A program made the translations under genes and the position numbers. The notes under the pieces are model-generated. The model was not told the DNA's origin, did no database searches, and saw only the letters and a list, made by a program, of their open reading frames with translations. From Bacteroidales bacterium (GTDB lineage: Bacteria; Bacteroidota; Bacteroidia; Bacteroidales; Tenuifilaceae), in contig JAGPEQ010000002.1 in NCBI GenBank assembly GCA_018056955.1, positions 20,181 to 84,180 of the forward strand: 64,000 nucleotides of DNA, given 5' to 3'. This document shows positions 57,105 through 64,000 of the stretch, in pieces; position 1 is the stretch's first letter, and each line of letters starts with the position of its first letter.

Positions 57105-59606
57105 ATGCTACTATCGGAGTTACAGAACGGGGAATACGGCATAATAGCAAAAGTAAAGGGACGCGGGGCCTTTAGGAAGCGTATTACCGAAATGGGTTTT
57201 GTGAAAGGGAAAAAAGTAACTGTAGTTAAAAACGCTCCCTTAAAGGATCCTATTGAATACTCAATTATGGGTTACGAGGTATCGCTCCGTCGGAGCGAGG
57301 CTTCGCTAATAGAGGTTATTACACCCAGTGAGGCTAAGCAAATTTTAAACTATCATCCTGATAACCATCAGCTTGTTACCCACACTGAACCTGAAATTAT
57401 TGACACTGGGGTAAAGGAACTTAGCAAAACTATCAATATTGCGTTGGTTGGTAATCCCAATGCTGGGAAGACCAGTATCTTTAATCACCTTGCTGGAGCA
57501 AGGGAGCATGTTGGAAATTACAGCGGGGTCACAGTCGATTCAAAAAACGCAAAGTTTAAGTATAAGGGATATACAATTAACATTACCGATTTACCGGGTA
57601 CCTACTCCCTTACAGCCTATACACCCGAGGAGGTATTTGTACGGCGATTTATCCATGAGCAAAACCCTGACATTGTCATAAATGTTATTGACTCATCAAA
57701 CCTTGAGCGAAACTTATACCTAACCACCCAGCTTATTGATATGGATATCAGGGTGATTGTTGCCCTGAATATGTATGATGAACTACTTGAGAAGGGCGAC
57801 AGGTTCGATTACACCATGATGGGCAAACTACTTGGTATTCCATTTGTACCTACCGTTGGTAGCAAAGGTAAGGGGCTCGACAGGCTTTTAGATACAACTA
57901 TAAATGTTTATGCAGAAAAGGATAAAGTTACCCGCCACATCCATGTTAACTACGGTGAAGAGATTGAAAAATCGATACTATCCATTCAAAATGAGATTAA
58001 GAAAAATACAGCTATAACCATCAACTATTCCAGCCGATACCTTGCCATTAAGCTGTTGGAAAAAGACAAGGTAGCAGATAAAGTGCTGCGCAATGAACCA
58101 AACTACCAGGAAATCAGAAACCAAACCGACCGTGAGGTAAGCAGGCTCGAAAGCCTTTTCCACGAGGATACGGAAACCCTAATAACCGATGCCAAATATG
58201 GCTTTATAGCAGGTGCACTAAAGGAAACATTCAAGGAGAGCAGCCACAAGAAGCGTCTGGTTACTGAACAAATCGACGCAATACTTACCCACCGTTTACT
58301 GGGATTCCCCATATTTATTTTCCTGATATGGCTCACGTTTTACACCACATTCACCCTGGGGCAATACCCTATGGAGTGGATTGAACTGGGAGTGGAATGG
58401 ATTAGTAACACCATTAGTACATACATGGCCAGTGGCCCTTTAAAAGACCTTTTGGTAAACGGGATTATAAGCGGTGTAGGAAGTGTAATTGTTTTTCTAC
58501 CCAATATCTTGATCCTTTTCCTATTCATATCGCTACTTGAGGATACTGGGTATATGGCACGTGCTGCATTTATCATGGATAAGCTGATGCACAAAATTGG
58601 GCTCCATGGTAAATCGTTCATACCCCTTGTGATGGGGTTTGGATGCAATGTTCCAGCCATAATGGCCTCGCGAACCATTGAAAACCGCAATAACCGATTA
58701 GTAACCATGCTCATTACGCCTTTCATGAGCTGTAGCGCCAGATTGCCGGTTTACATACTTATTCTGGGTGCATTTTTCCCGGAAAACGCAGGAAACCTTC
58801 TGTTTGTTATATACTTTACGGGTATACTGCTTGCCATTGGAACAGCCCTAGCATTCAAGAAAACCATTTTCAAAGCGGAGGATTTGCCCTTTGTAATGGA
58901 ACTTCCACCCTACCGTATGCCAACTTTACGATCGACCCTATTGCACATGTGGCACAAGGGGTCGCAATACCTAAAAAAGATGGGGGGAGTAATCCTGGTA
59001 GCTGTAATCTTTGTATGGGCATTGGGCTATTACCCTCGCAAAGTGAACTACACCAGGGATTATAATGCCGAAATTGAAACTATTACGCAAAAGATTTCGG
59101 AAGAAAAGCTCTCCCAACCCTCTATGGATAGCCTAAACCAGACAATACATCAACTTGAGTTGGAAATGGAGGCCGAAAGGCAAGCCAATTCGTATCTTGG
59201 ACGGATAGGCAAATTTATTGAACCAGCCATTCGCCCTCTCGGGTTCGATTGGAAAATGGGTGTAAGTCTTCTTTCAGGAGTTGCTGCCAAGGAGATTGTA
59301 GTTAGTACGCTGGGCGTACTTTACCAAACCGATCCCGATTCCGACAGCGGTGGACTTGCTCAAAAACTCCGAAACGAAACCCACCAATCAGGGAAATTAA
59401 GCGGACAGGTGGTTTTTACAAAAGTTACTGCACTCGCATTCCTTATCTTTATTCTAGTTTACTTCCCCTGCGTGGCTGTAATCTCTGCTATTAAGAACGA
59501 GTCGGGTTCGTGGAAGTGGGCTCTCTTTACAATAGTTTTTACTACCTCGCTGGCATGGGTTTTAGCATTTTTGGTTTACCAAATTGGTAATATAATAATT
59601 GGTTGA
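57105..59606 (+). CDS. feoAB: FeoA-FeoB fusion ferrous iron transporter
   Basis: An 833-residue fusion. Residues 1-75 are an SH3-like FeoA domain (GIIAKVKGRGAFRKRITEMGFVKGKKV). The FeoB GTPase follows with G1 GNPNAGKTS (from residue 116), G3 DLPGTYSLT and the NMYDE segment in the G4 place, and then the membrane domain with about ten helices, including the gate motifs FLPNILILFLFISLLEDTGYMARAAFIMD and GFGCNVPAIMASRTIENRNNRL. It imports Fe2+ across the inner membrane. The G4 motif (usually NxxD) reads NMYD. The Cys-rich FeoB partner follows 1 base later. Confidence 0.95.
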   Translation: MLLSELQNGEYGIIAKVKGRGAFRKRITEMGFVKGKKVTVVKNAPLKDPIEYSIMGYEVSLRRSEASLIEVITPSEAKQILNYHPDNHQLVTHTEPEIIDTGVKELSKTINIALVGNPNAGKTSIFNHLAGAREHVGNYSGVTVDSKNAKFKYKGYTINITDLPGTYSLTAYTPEEVFVRRFIHEQNPDIVINVIDSSNLERNLYLTTQLIDMDIRVIVALNMYDELLEKGDRFDYTMMGKLLGIPFVPTVGSKGKGLDRLLDTTINVYAEKDKVTRHIHVNYGEEIEKSILSIQNEIKKNTAITINYSSRYLAIKLLEKDKVADKVLRNEPNYQEIRNQTDREVSRLESLFHEDTETLITDAKYGFIAGALKETFKESSHKKRLVTEQIDAILTHRLLGFPIFIFLIWLTFYTTFTLGQYPMEWIELGVEWISNTISTYMASGPLKDLLVNGIISGVGSVIVFLPNILILFLFISLLEDTGYMARAAFIMDKLMHKIGLHGKSFIPLVMGFGCNVPAIMASRTIENRNNRLVTMLITPFMSCSARLPVYILILGAFFPENAGNLLFVIYFTGILLAIGTALAFKKTIFKAEDLPFVMELPPYRMPTLRSTLLHMWHKGSQYLKKMGGVILVAVIFVWALGYYPRKVNYTRDYNAEIETITQKISEEKLSQPSMDSLNQTIHQLELEMEAERQANSYLGRIGKFIEPAIRPLGFDWKMGVSLLSGVAAKEIVVSTLGVLYQTDPDSDSGGLAQKLRNETHQSGKLSGQVVFTKVTALAFLIFILVYFPCVAVISAIKNESGSWKWALFTIVFTTSLAWVLAFLVYQIGNIIIG

Positions 59607-59607
59607 T

Positions 59608-59775
59608 ATGGTTCAGGAAATAGCAGTATTAATAATAGTATTAGGAGCAGTGGGATATACTGCATACAATGTGTATCAAATTTTTAACCCAAAACGTATA
59701 AATTCGGGTAAATGTGCCGGATGTTCATCGGCTTCATGCACAATAAGCAATTTGAATCAACCCTCAAAAAAATGA
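59608..59775 (+). CDS. FeoB-associated Cys-rich membrane peptide
   Basis: A 55-residue protein, ATG at 59608 and TGA at 59775. One membrane helix (IAVLIIVLGAVGYTAYNVYQIF) is followed by a short tail with three cysteines (CAGCSSASC). This is the pattern of the FeoB-associated Cys-rich family found directly after feoB in many bacteria. It starts 1 base after the feoAB stop, so it is co-translated. The cysteines may bind Fe2+ at the cytosolic face of the channel (inference). Confidence 0.85.
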   Translation: MVQEIAVLIIVLGAVGYTAYNVYQIFNPKRINSGKCAGCSSASCTISNLNQPSKK

Positions 59776-59821
59776 ACTTTTTGTTCCTTTTTATGTTTAG
59801 CTATATTAGGTGAGATGTAAG

Positions 59822-60283
59822 ATGAAAAAGGTTACCCAAAAAATAGTATCAATTACTATAGCAACTATAGTGCTACTATCCACTAGTGGGTTTAACCTCT
59901 TCATACATCATTGCCAGTGCGAGGGTGAAATTCACCTGTCCATTTTTAATGAAGTTGGATGCAACCATACACACGCCAAAACACATGCACACTGCTGCAA
60001 TGTTCATTTTGATGAAACACTCAAATTTAACGAAAAGCAATCGTGTGGATGCTGGAACGAGGTGTTAAAGGTTAAAACCGATAGCTACTCAAACCTTCAG
60101 ATGGTTGAAACCGGTAATCTTTTTTCAAAGTACATAGCAGTAAACCACCACAAAGGGCTAAATACATCAATTCAAAAGTTAATCCCAACTTACAAAACCA
60201 ATTGGGATAAAGCCCCACCCTGCAGTACGGGGAAAAAAATCTGCATTGAAAATCATCAGCTAAAAATAGCCCATACAATTTAA
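59822..60283 (+). CDS. HYC_CC_PP-type exported His/Cys-rich protein
   Basis: About 153 residues from the ATG at 59822. The N-terminus is a hydrophobic signal or anchor (KIVSITIATIVLLSTSGFNLFIHHC). The mature part is rich in likely metal ligands: HHCQCEG, CNHTHAKTHAHCCNVHF, CGCW and PPC. This order fits the Bacteroidota HYC_CC_PP family. It lies upstream of a TonB receptor and two HMA proteins, suggesting metal (perhaps copper) handling in the periplasm. Confidence 0.78.
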   Translation: MKKVTQKIVSITIATIVLLSTSGFNLFIHHCQCEGEIHLSIFNEVGCNHTHAKTHAHCCNVHFDETLKFNEKQSCGCWNEVLKVKTDSYSNLQMVETGNLFSKYIAVNHHKGLNTSIQKLIPTYKTNWDKAPPCSTGKKICIENHQLKIAHTI

Positions 60284-60382
60284 CTATTACAGGGAGTTTT
60301 TCTCCATGCAACCCTCAATTGCGCTTATTTATTGCTGTTAGCGCTCATATTTGATTTCAACAACAATTTAAGAATTACCACT

Positions 60383-62587
60383 ATGAAACGTATATTAACA
60401 TTACTGTTACTATGGGTTTCAGCTCAACATATCATTAAAGCACAGAATAAAGATTTTGTTTATGGTTATGTTTACGAGCTGAACGAGAAAGGCGACAGTA
60501 TTCCGCTCCAAGGAGCCGCCGTAATTTGGCTGAACAGCCAAGTTGGTACAACTACCGATGAAAGCGGTTACTTTTCTTTAAATAAGGTGCAAGGCAACCA
60601 GATAGCTATAAGTTTCGTTGGTTTTAAAACCGATACCATAAGTATTGAGAATGTAGATTTTCCGCTACGCCATGTCCTGAAATCAACTATAAGTATCGAT
60701 GCCGTAACGGTAAAAGCTGACAGGGCAAATACCTTTATACAGCAGCTAAACCCAATACAAACAGTTGTACTTACATCGGGAGAGCTTACCCGCGCTGCAT
60801 GCTGCAACCTATCGGAAAGCTTTGAAACGAATGCTTCCGTTGATGTGTCGTATAGCGATGCCATTACCGGGGCAAAGCAAATTCAGCTGCTGGGGTTAGC
60901 AGGAATATACACCCAGATGCAGTATGAAAATATACCCACAATGCGAGGGTTGGCATCAACCTTTGGTTTAAGTTATGTTCCTGGGCCATGGATGGAATCA
61001 ATTCAAGTATCAAAGGGAACTGCATCGGTCAGCAACGGGTACGAAAGCATAACCGGACAAATCAATATTGAGTACAAGAAACCCTGGGCTGAGGAAAAGT
61101 CGTACCTGAACCTTTACACCAACTCACTTGGTATGGCTGAACTTAATGCTAACTACGCATTCGATGTTACCCCCACCGTATCATCAATGGTGCTGGTGCA
61201 TGGAAGTATGCTAAGCAACCGGGTTGACCACAACCACGACCAATTCCTTGACCACCCGCTTACCCAACAGTACCACCTGTTTAACCGATGGAAGTACCAG
61301 GGTAAGAAGTGGGAATCGCAAGTTGGAGTGAAGTTTATGAATGAGGACAGGCTAGCCGGACAGGTTAAGTATTATACCAATACTCAACCCCTGATTGGTA
61401 ACCCCTACGGGGTAAAGTACTCAACCCAATTACTTGAGGCCTTTAACAAAACCGGATACATTTCCCAAAGACCAAACACAAGTATTGGGCTTATCAATGC
61501 CGTATCGCTCCACAGTCAGGATGCAACCATAGGTGTTAGAATGCACAACGCCAAACAGCTTAGCTACTACGGCAACCTGGTTGCAATAACCTATATTGGC
61601 AATACAAACCACAACATTAAAGGAGGCGCAACCCTCAGGTACGATAGGTACGATGAAACTTTCAATAACACCCCTTACGATCGCACCGAGTGGGTCAAAG
61701 GTATTTACGGCGAATACACCTATAAACATCTGGAAATTCTTACACTAATGGCTGGCATAAGGGTTGACCAAAATAGTAGGTTTGGCACTCTTGTGACACC
61801 TCGTTTCCACGGGATGGTAAAACCAGTTTCGACCTTAACCATTAGGTTCAGCGCAGGGAAAGGATACAGATCGCCAAATTTCATTGCTGAGAACTCAAAC
61901 CTATTGGTGAGTTCACGGAACCTGGTAGTAGAGGAAAATCCAAGAATTGAAGAAGCCTGGAATGCCGGGATTAGCATGAATCAGAAATTCAAACTTTTGA
62001 ATCAAAACTATAGTTTAACCGCCGATTATTACTATGTGTGGTTTGAAAATCAGTTCATTGCCGATATCGACAGGGATAACATTGCAGTTTACTTCTATAA
62101 TCTGAAAGGCAAATCGTATTCAAATACCTTGCAGCTGGAACTTTCAGGCGAGCCAATCAGGAACTTGCAGTTTACCTTGGCATACCGAATAAACGATGTT
62201 AAACAAACCATTAACGATACGTTAAAGCAAAAACCACTTGTAAGCCGCAACAAGGGTTTGCTTACCGCTGGTTATAAAACCCCATCGCGTAAGTGGCAGT
62301 TCGACTATACCATTCAGTATAACGGTAGTGGAAGGCTTCCAAAAGGGTATGGACTAAATCGAGAATCATACTATAACCCTTTTATTACCATGAATATTCA
62401 GGTAACCAAGATGTTTCGTAAGTTTGATTTCTACATAGGCGTTGAAAACCTTACAGGGTTCACTCAGAAAGATCCTATTGTATCGTGGGAAAATCCGTGG
62501 AGTTCAGCATTTGATGCATCGCAAATTTGGGGTCCCTTAACCGGTCAAAAATTTTATGCCGGATTTAGAATGTCCATCTGGAAATAA
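60383..62587 (+). CDS. TonB-dependent receptor of a metal-handling cluster
   Basis: About 734 residues from the ATG at 60383 (a frame from 60332 has no signal peptide). Signal peptide, then a carboxypeptidase-regulatory-like domain (YGYVYELNEKGD to VGFKTDTI), then a plug domain with the unusual ELTRAACCNLSESFETN and VPGPWMESIQVSKGTASVSNGYESITGQINIEYKKP, and a barrel ending FYAGFRMSIWK. The vicinal CC pair in the plug is common in receptors next to HMA and HYC_CC_PP genes. The substrate is likely a metal or metal complex; that is inference from context. Confidence 0.88.
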   Translation: MKRILTLLLLWVSAQHIIKAQNKDFVYGYVYELNEKGDSIPLQGAAVIWLNSQVGTTTDESGYFSLNKVQGNQIAISFVGFKTDTISIENVDFPLRHVLKSTISIDAVTVKADRANTFIQQLNPIQTVVLTSGELTRAACCNLSESFETNASVDVSYSDAITGAKQIQLLGLAGIYTQMQYENIPTMRGLASTFGLSYVPGPWMESIQVSKGTASVSNGYESITGQINIEYKKPWAEEKSYLNLYTNSLGMAELNANYAFDVTPTVSSMVLVHGSMLSNRVDHNHDQFLDHPLTQQYHLFNRWKYQGKKWESQVGVKFMNEDRLAGQVKYYTNTQPLIGNPYGVKYSTQLLEAFNKTGYISQRPNTSIGLINAVSLHSQDATIGVRMHNAKQLSYYGNLVAITYIGNTNHNIKGGATLRYDRYDETFNNTPYDRTEWVKGIYGEYTYKHLEILTLMAGIRVDQNSRFGTLVTPRFHGMVKPVSTLTIRFSAGKGYRSPNFIAENSNLLVSSRNLVVEENPRIEEAWNAGISMNQKFKLLNQNYSLTADYYYVWFENQFIADIDRDNIAVYFYNLKGKSYSNTLQLELSGEPIRNLQFTLAYRINDVKQTINDTLKQKPLVSRNKGLLTAGYKTPSRKWQFDYTIQYNGSGRLPKGYGLNRESYYNPFITMNIQVTKMFRKFDFYIGVENLTGFTQKDPIVSWENPWSSAFDASQIWGPLTGQKFYAGFRMSIWK

Positions 62588-62610
62588 TGTAAACCTTAAA
62601 ATTAACTACT

Positions 62611-62820
62611 ATGATGACAATAACGCTTAAAGTAAAAAACATGAAATGTATGGGTTGTGTTAACACCATACTGGGAAACCTACCTACGGTAAACGGAATT
62701 ACCAACGTGAAAGCCAATCTGGTTTCGCAAACCGTAACCTTTGACTATGAAACGCAAACAAGCCTTGAGCAGGCTATTGCAAAACTAAAAGAGCTGGGGT
62801 ATCCTGCCGAAATGCAATAA
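62611..62820 (+). CDS. cytosolic HMA-domain metallochaperone
   Basis: A 69-residue protein without signal peptide, a single ferredoxin-like HMA domain with the metal-binding motif MKCMGC (C13, C16). Such CopZ-like proteins carry Cu+ or related ions to an ATPase. The second Met is also a possible start. It follows the TonB receptor by 23 bases and precedes an exported HMA gene by 23 bases. Confidence 0.9.
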   Translation: MMTITLKVKNMKCMGCVNTILGNLPTVNGITNVKANLVSQTVTFDYETQTSLEQAIAKLKELGYPAEMQ

Positions 62821-62843
62821 TTAACCATAAATACAAAAACACC

Positions 62844-63146
62844 ATGAGAAAGATTATTACACTGACACTAATACTGCTAGGGTTTGCTGTATTAACGTCG
62901 CAAGCACAAAAGGTTGAAATCAAATCTGTCACCTTTGAGGTTAACATGCACTGCCAGTCGTGCAAGGCAAAAATTGAACGCGATATTGTTTTTGAGAAAG
63001 GGGTTAAGGAGGTTGAAGCCACACTCGACAAGAAGTTGGTAACTATTAAGTACGATGCCACAAAAACTGACCCCGATAAAATTGCCAGAGCAATCGAGAA
63101 ACTTGGTTACACCGCAAAAGTAGTGGAAACCAAACAAAAAGATTAA
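62844..63146 (+). CDS. exported HMA-domain protein
   Basis: A 100-residue protein with a signal peptide (RKIITLTLILLGFAVLTSQAQ) and one HMA domain with MHCQSC. It should sit in the periplasm, where HMA domains are less usual than in the cytosol. With the preceding HMA protein it may pass metal between the TonB receptor and the inner membrane (inference). The unit ends at a strong terminator. Confidence 0.87.
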   Translation: MRKIITLTLILLGFAVLTSQAQKVEIKSVTFEVNMHCQSCKAKIERDIVFEKGVKEVEATLDKKLVTIKYDATKTDPDKIARAIEKLGYTAKVVETKQKD

Positions 63147-63169
63147 TCGCTTATTTGTTGAAAAATTTT

Positions 63170-63201
63170 AAACGGAAACCAAACAACGGTTTCCGTTTTT
63201 T
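63170..63201 (+). terminator. intrinsic terminator of the metal cluster
   Basis: Stem AAACGGAAACC/GGTTTCCGTTT with a 7-base loop and T run. Confidence 0.93.
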
Positions 63202-63216
63202 CTACATTTACATACA

Positions 63217-63296
63217 CAAAACTAGGGGTGCCTGAGTAAGGCTGAGATAATACCCTTACAACCTGAACAGGATAATACCTGCGTAGGGAAGTTTTG
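63217..63296 (+). ncRNA. TPP (thiamin pyrophosphate) riboswitch
   Basis: Contains the conserved core in order: GGGGTGCC, CTGAGA (63242-63247), ACCC, ACCTGA, and GGATAATACCTGCGTAGGGA. P1 can form from AAAACT (63218-63223) and AGTTTT (63290-63295). The P1 5' strand AAACTAGG (63219-63226) is also fully complementary to CCTAGTTT (63334-63341), a possible alternative pairing 29 bases before the next ATG. Confidence 0.95.
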
Positions 63297-63369
63297 AGGT
63301 TTGCTCATTACAGCTTTTACCCAAGTAGCATATCCTAGTTTATAATGTTTAGCTAAAAACTTATAAGCT

Positions 63370-63504
63370 ATGGAGTTCCAAATTTCAAGTGGAATTGTCG
63401 AATCGTATTTCCACAAATTCAAAAAAAATCTTAATGTAGATGTTGCCATTGTAGGAGGAGACCCCTCTGGATTACTTGCTGCCTATTACCTAGTCGTCCC
63501 TTAA
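63370..63504 (+). pseudogene. 5' remnant of a Thi4-type thiazole synthase gene
   Basis: The ATG at 63370 opens 44 codons that match the N-terminus of Thi4/thiazole synthase proteins: an IVESYFHKF helix, then NLNVDVAIVGGDPSGLLAAYYL, where the FAD loop expected as GAGPSG reads GGDPSG. A TAA at 63502 ends the frame, and the next 170 bases show no further homologous coding in any frame. Full-length enzymes have about 250-300 residues, so about 85 percent is missing. It lies downstream of the TPP riboswitch as expected of a thiamin gene. Confidence 0.7.
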
Positions 63505-63674
63505 AAAGTCAATTTGAAAACTTTATTTGAAAAAAATAAAGGGTAGTATCCACTTACTTCAGCGAATTGCTCAAAAACTATTCTCTTCAATTCAACTATT
63601 TCGACAAAAATTCCATAGTTGCAACTTATGTGATATGATTCCGAATTTAAGCTAAATCGCTCCTCAGCTCTATA

Positions 63675-64000
63675 TCACACTTTCGGTAACAGTTCCTCCT
63701 TTACCCACTTGTAGTTGGGCTCCATGGTCAGTAAGGTTTGGTAAATTTTTTTGGCAAGGTTTTTATTGCCAGCTTTTTGCGCTGCAAGCCCCATTTGTGT
63801 ATAGGTGTTGATATACCACCATGTTTTGGGTTTACCAGTTGGATATTCCTTTTCAATTAGCTCAATGGCTTTGCGGTAAAGATCAACCGCCTCGGTTGGG
63901 TTGCCCCCCACTATGGCCGGGGCGTAATGCCGTGCATTGCCCTTCTCAATGAGTGCATAGTAATTTGTTGGGCTAAGCGCCAGTGCCTCATCAATCAGCA
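63675..64000 (-). CDS. TPR-repeat protein, N-terminal part outside the window
   Basis: The frame is open from the right window edge to the TAA at 63675, giving the last 107 or so residues; an internal GTG at 63911 is not the true start. At least two TPR-like helical pairs are visible (ALSPTNYYALIEKGNARHY with AVDLYRKAIELIEKEYP, and MGLAAQKAGNKNLAKKIYQTLLTMEP). The protein probably mediates contacts; its identity lies beyond the edge. The gap 63505-63674 shows nothing. Confidence 0.82.
   Translation of the reverse strand, partial: LIDEALALSPTNYYALIEKGNARHYAPAIVGGNPTEAVDLYRKAIELIEKEYPTGKPKTWWYINTYTQMGLAAQKAGNKNLAKKIYQTLLTMEPNYKWVKEELLPKV

Noticed and set aside
63222-63449. Open - strand frame of 75 codons
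   Set aside because: It is antisense to the TPP riboswitch and the Thi4 remnant and has no support of its own.

Overview
The window looks like a chromosomal segment of a Bacteroidota bacterium, most likely Bacteroidales or a neighbouring order. Evidence: a secreted protease with a type IX secretion C-terminal sorting domain, Bacteroidota-type families (GH92 mannosidase, DUF1573, DUF5606, PUR-alpha/DUF3276, HYC_CC_PP, long NusB), A/T-rich leaders with few Shine-Dalgarno motifs, and repeated TAnnTTTG -7 promoter boxes. I cannot name the genus. No rRNA, tRNA, CRISPR array, prophage or transposase gene was seen.

Layout. 1-1.68 kb is a repeat field: a 114-bp tandem repeat, two REP-like palindromic blocks, and palindromes carrying a second short element in their loops, around a small membrane ORF and a beheaded gene fragment. 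1.68-20.1 kb is mainly housekeeping on the + strand: GH92, cold-shock protein, metallophosphoesterase, dnaX, ferritin, secA, argS, ffh, folD, then a methyltransferase, a glycosyltransferase and a flippase that suggest a surface-glycan locus. 20.1-31.4 kb on the - strand is an 11-gene chemotaxis-type operon (receiver, 577-aa helical protein, STAS, CheY, CheA, CheW, CheR, a histidine-kinase-like protein lacking the H-box histidine, CheD, CheB, PAS/GAF membrane sensor) with no MCP in the window. It is divergent from a Crp/Fnr regulator and another receiver; a perfect GTGAT-N4-ATCAC palindrome lies between them.

32.7-46.2 kb holds a HU/SPOR cell-envelope protein, a YgjP-type metallohydrolase, a NimA-like flavoprotein, a Ca2+-type P-ATPase, a YebC regulator, a DUF2007-USP fusion, a lipoprotein, and two secreted peptidases (C69 and C10). 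46.2-56.4 kb holds NAD salvage (pncB-pncA), DUF1573 proteins, a HAD phosphatase, a TonB receptor, and a YbbR-CoaE-DjlA-SemiSWEET operon, followed by yajC and nusB. 57.1-63.1 kb is a metal-handling region: FeoAB fusion, FeoB-associated Cys-rich peptide, HYC_CC_PP protein, TonB receptor, and cytosolic and exported HMA domains. 63.2-63.5 kb carries a TPP riboswitch in front of a 44-codon remnant of a Thi4-type gene; a TPR gene runs off the right edge.

Most interesting leads: an 11-A run in dnaX placed so that slippage ends translation just after domain III; a CheZ-like DxxxQ helix in the 577-aa Che-operon protein; the non-phosphorylatable kinase and STAS proteins in the same operon; the orphaned TPP riboswitch; and the nested palindromes near the left edge.
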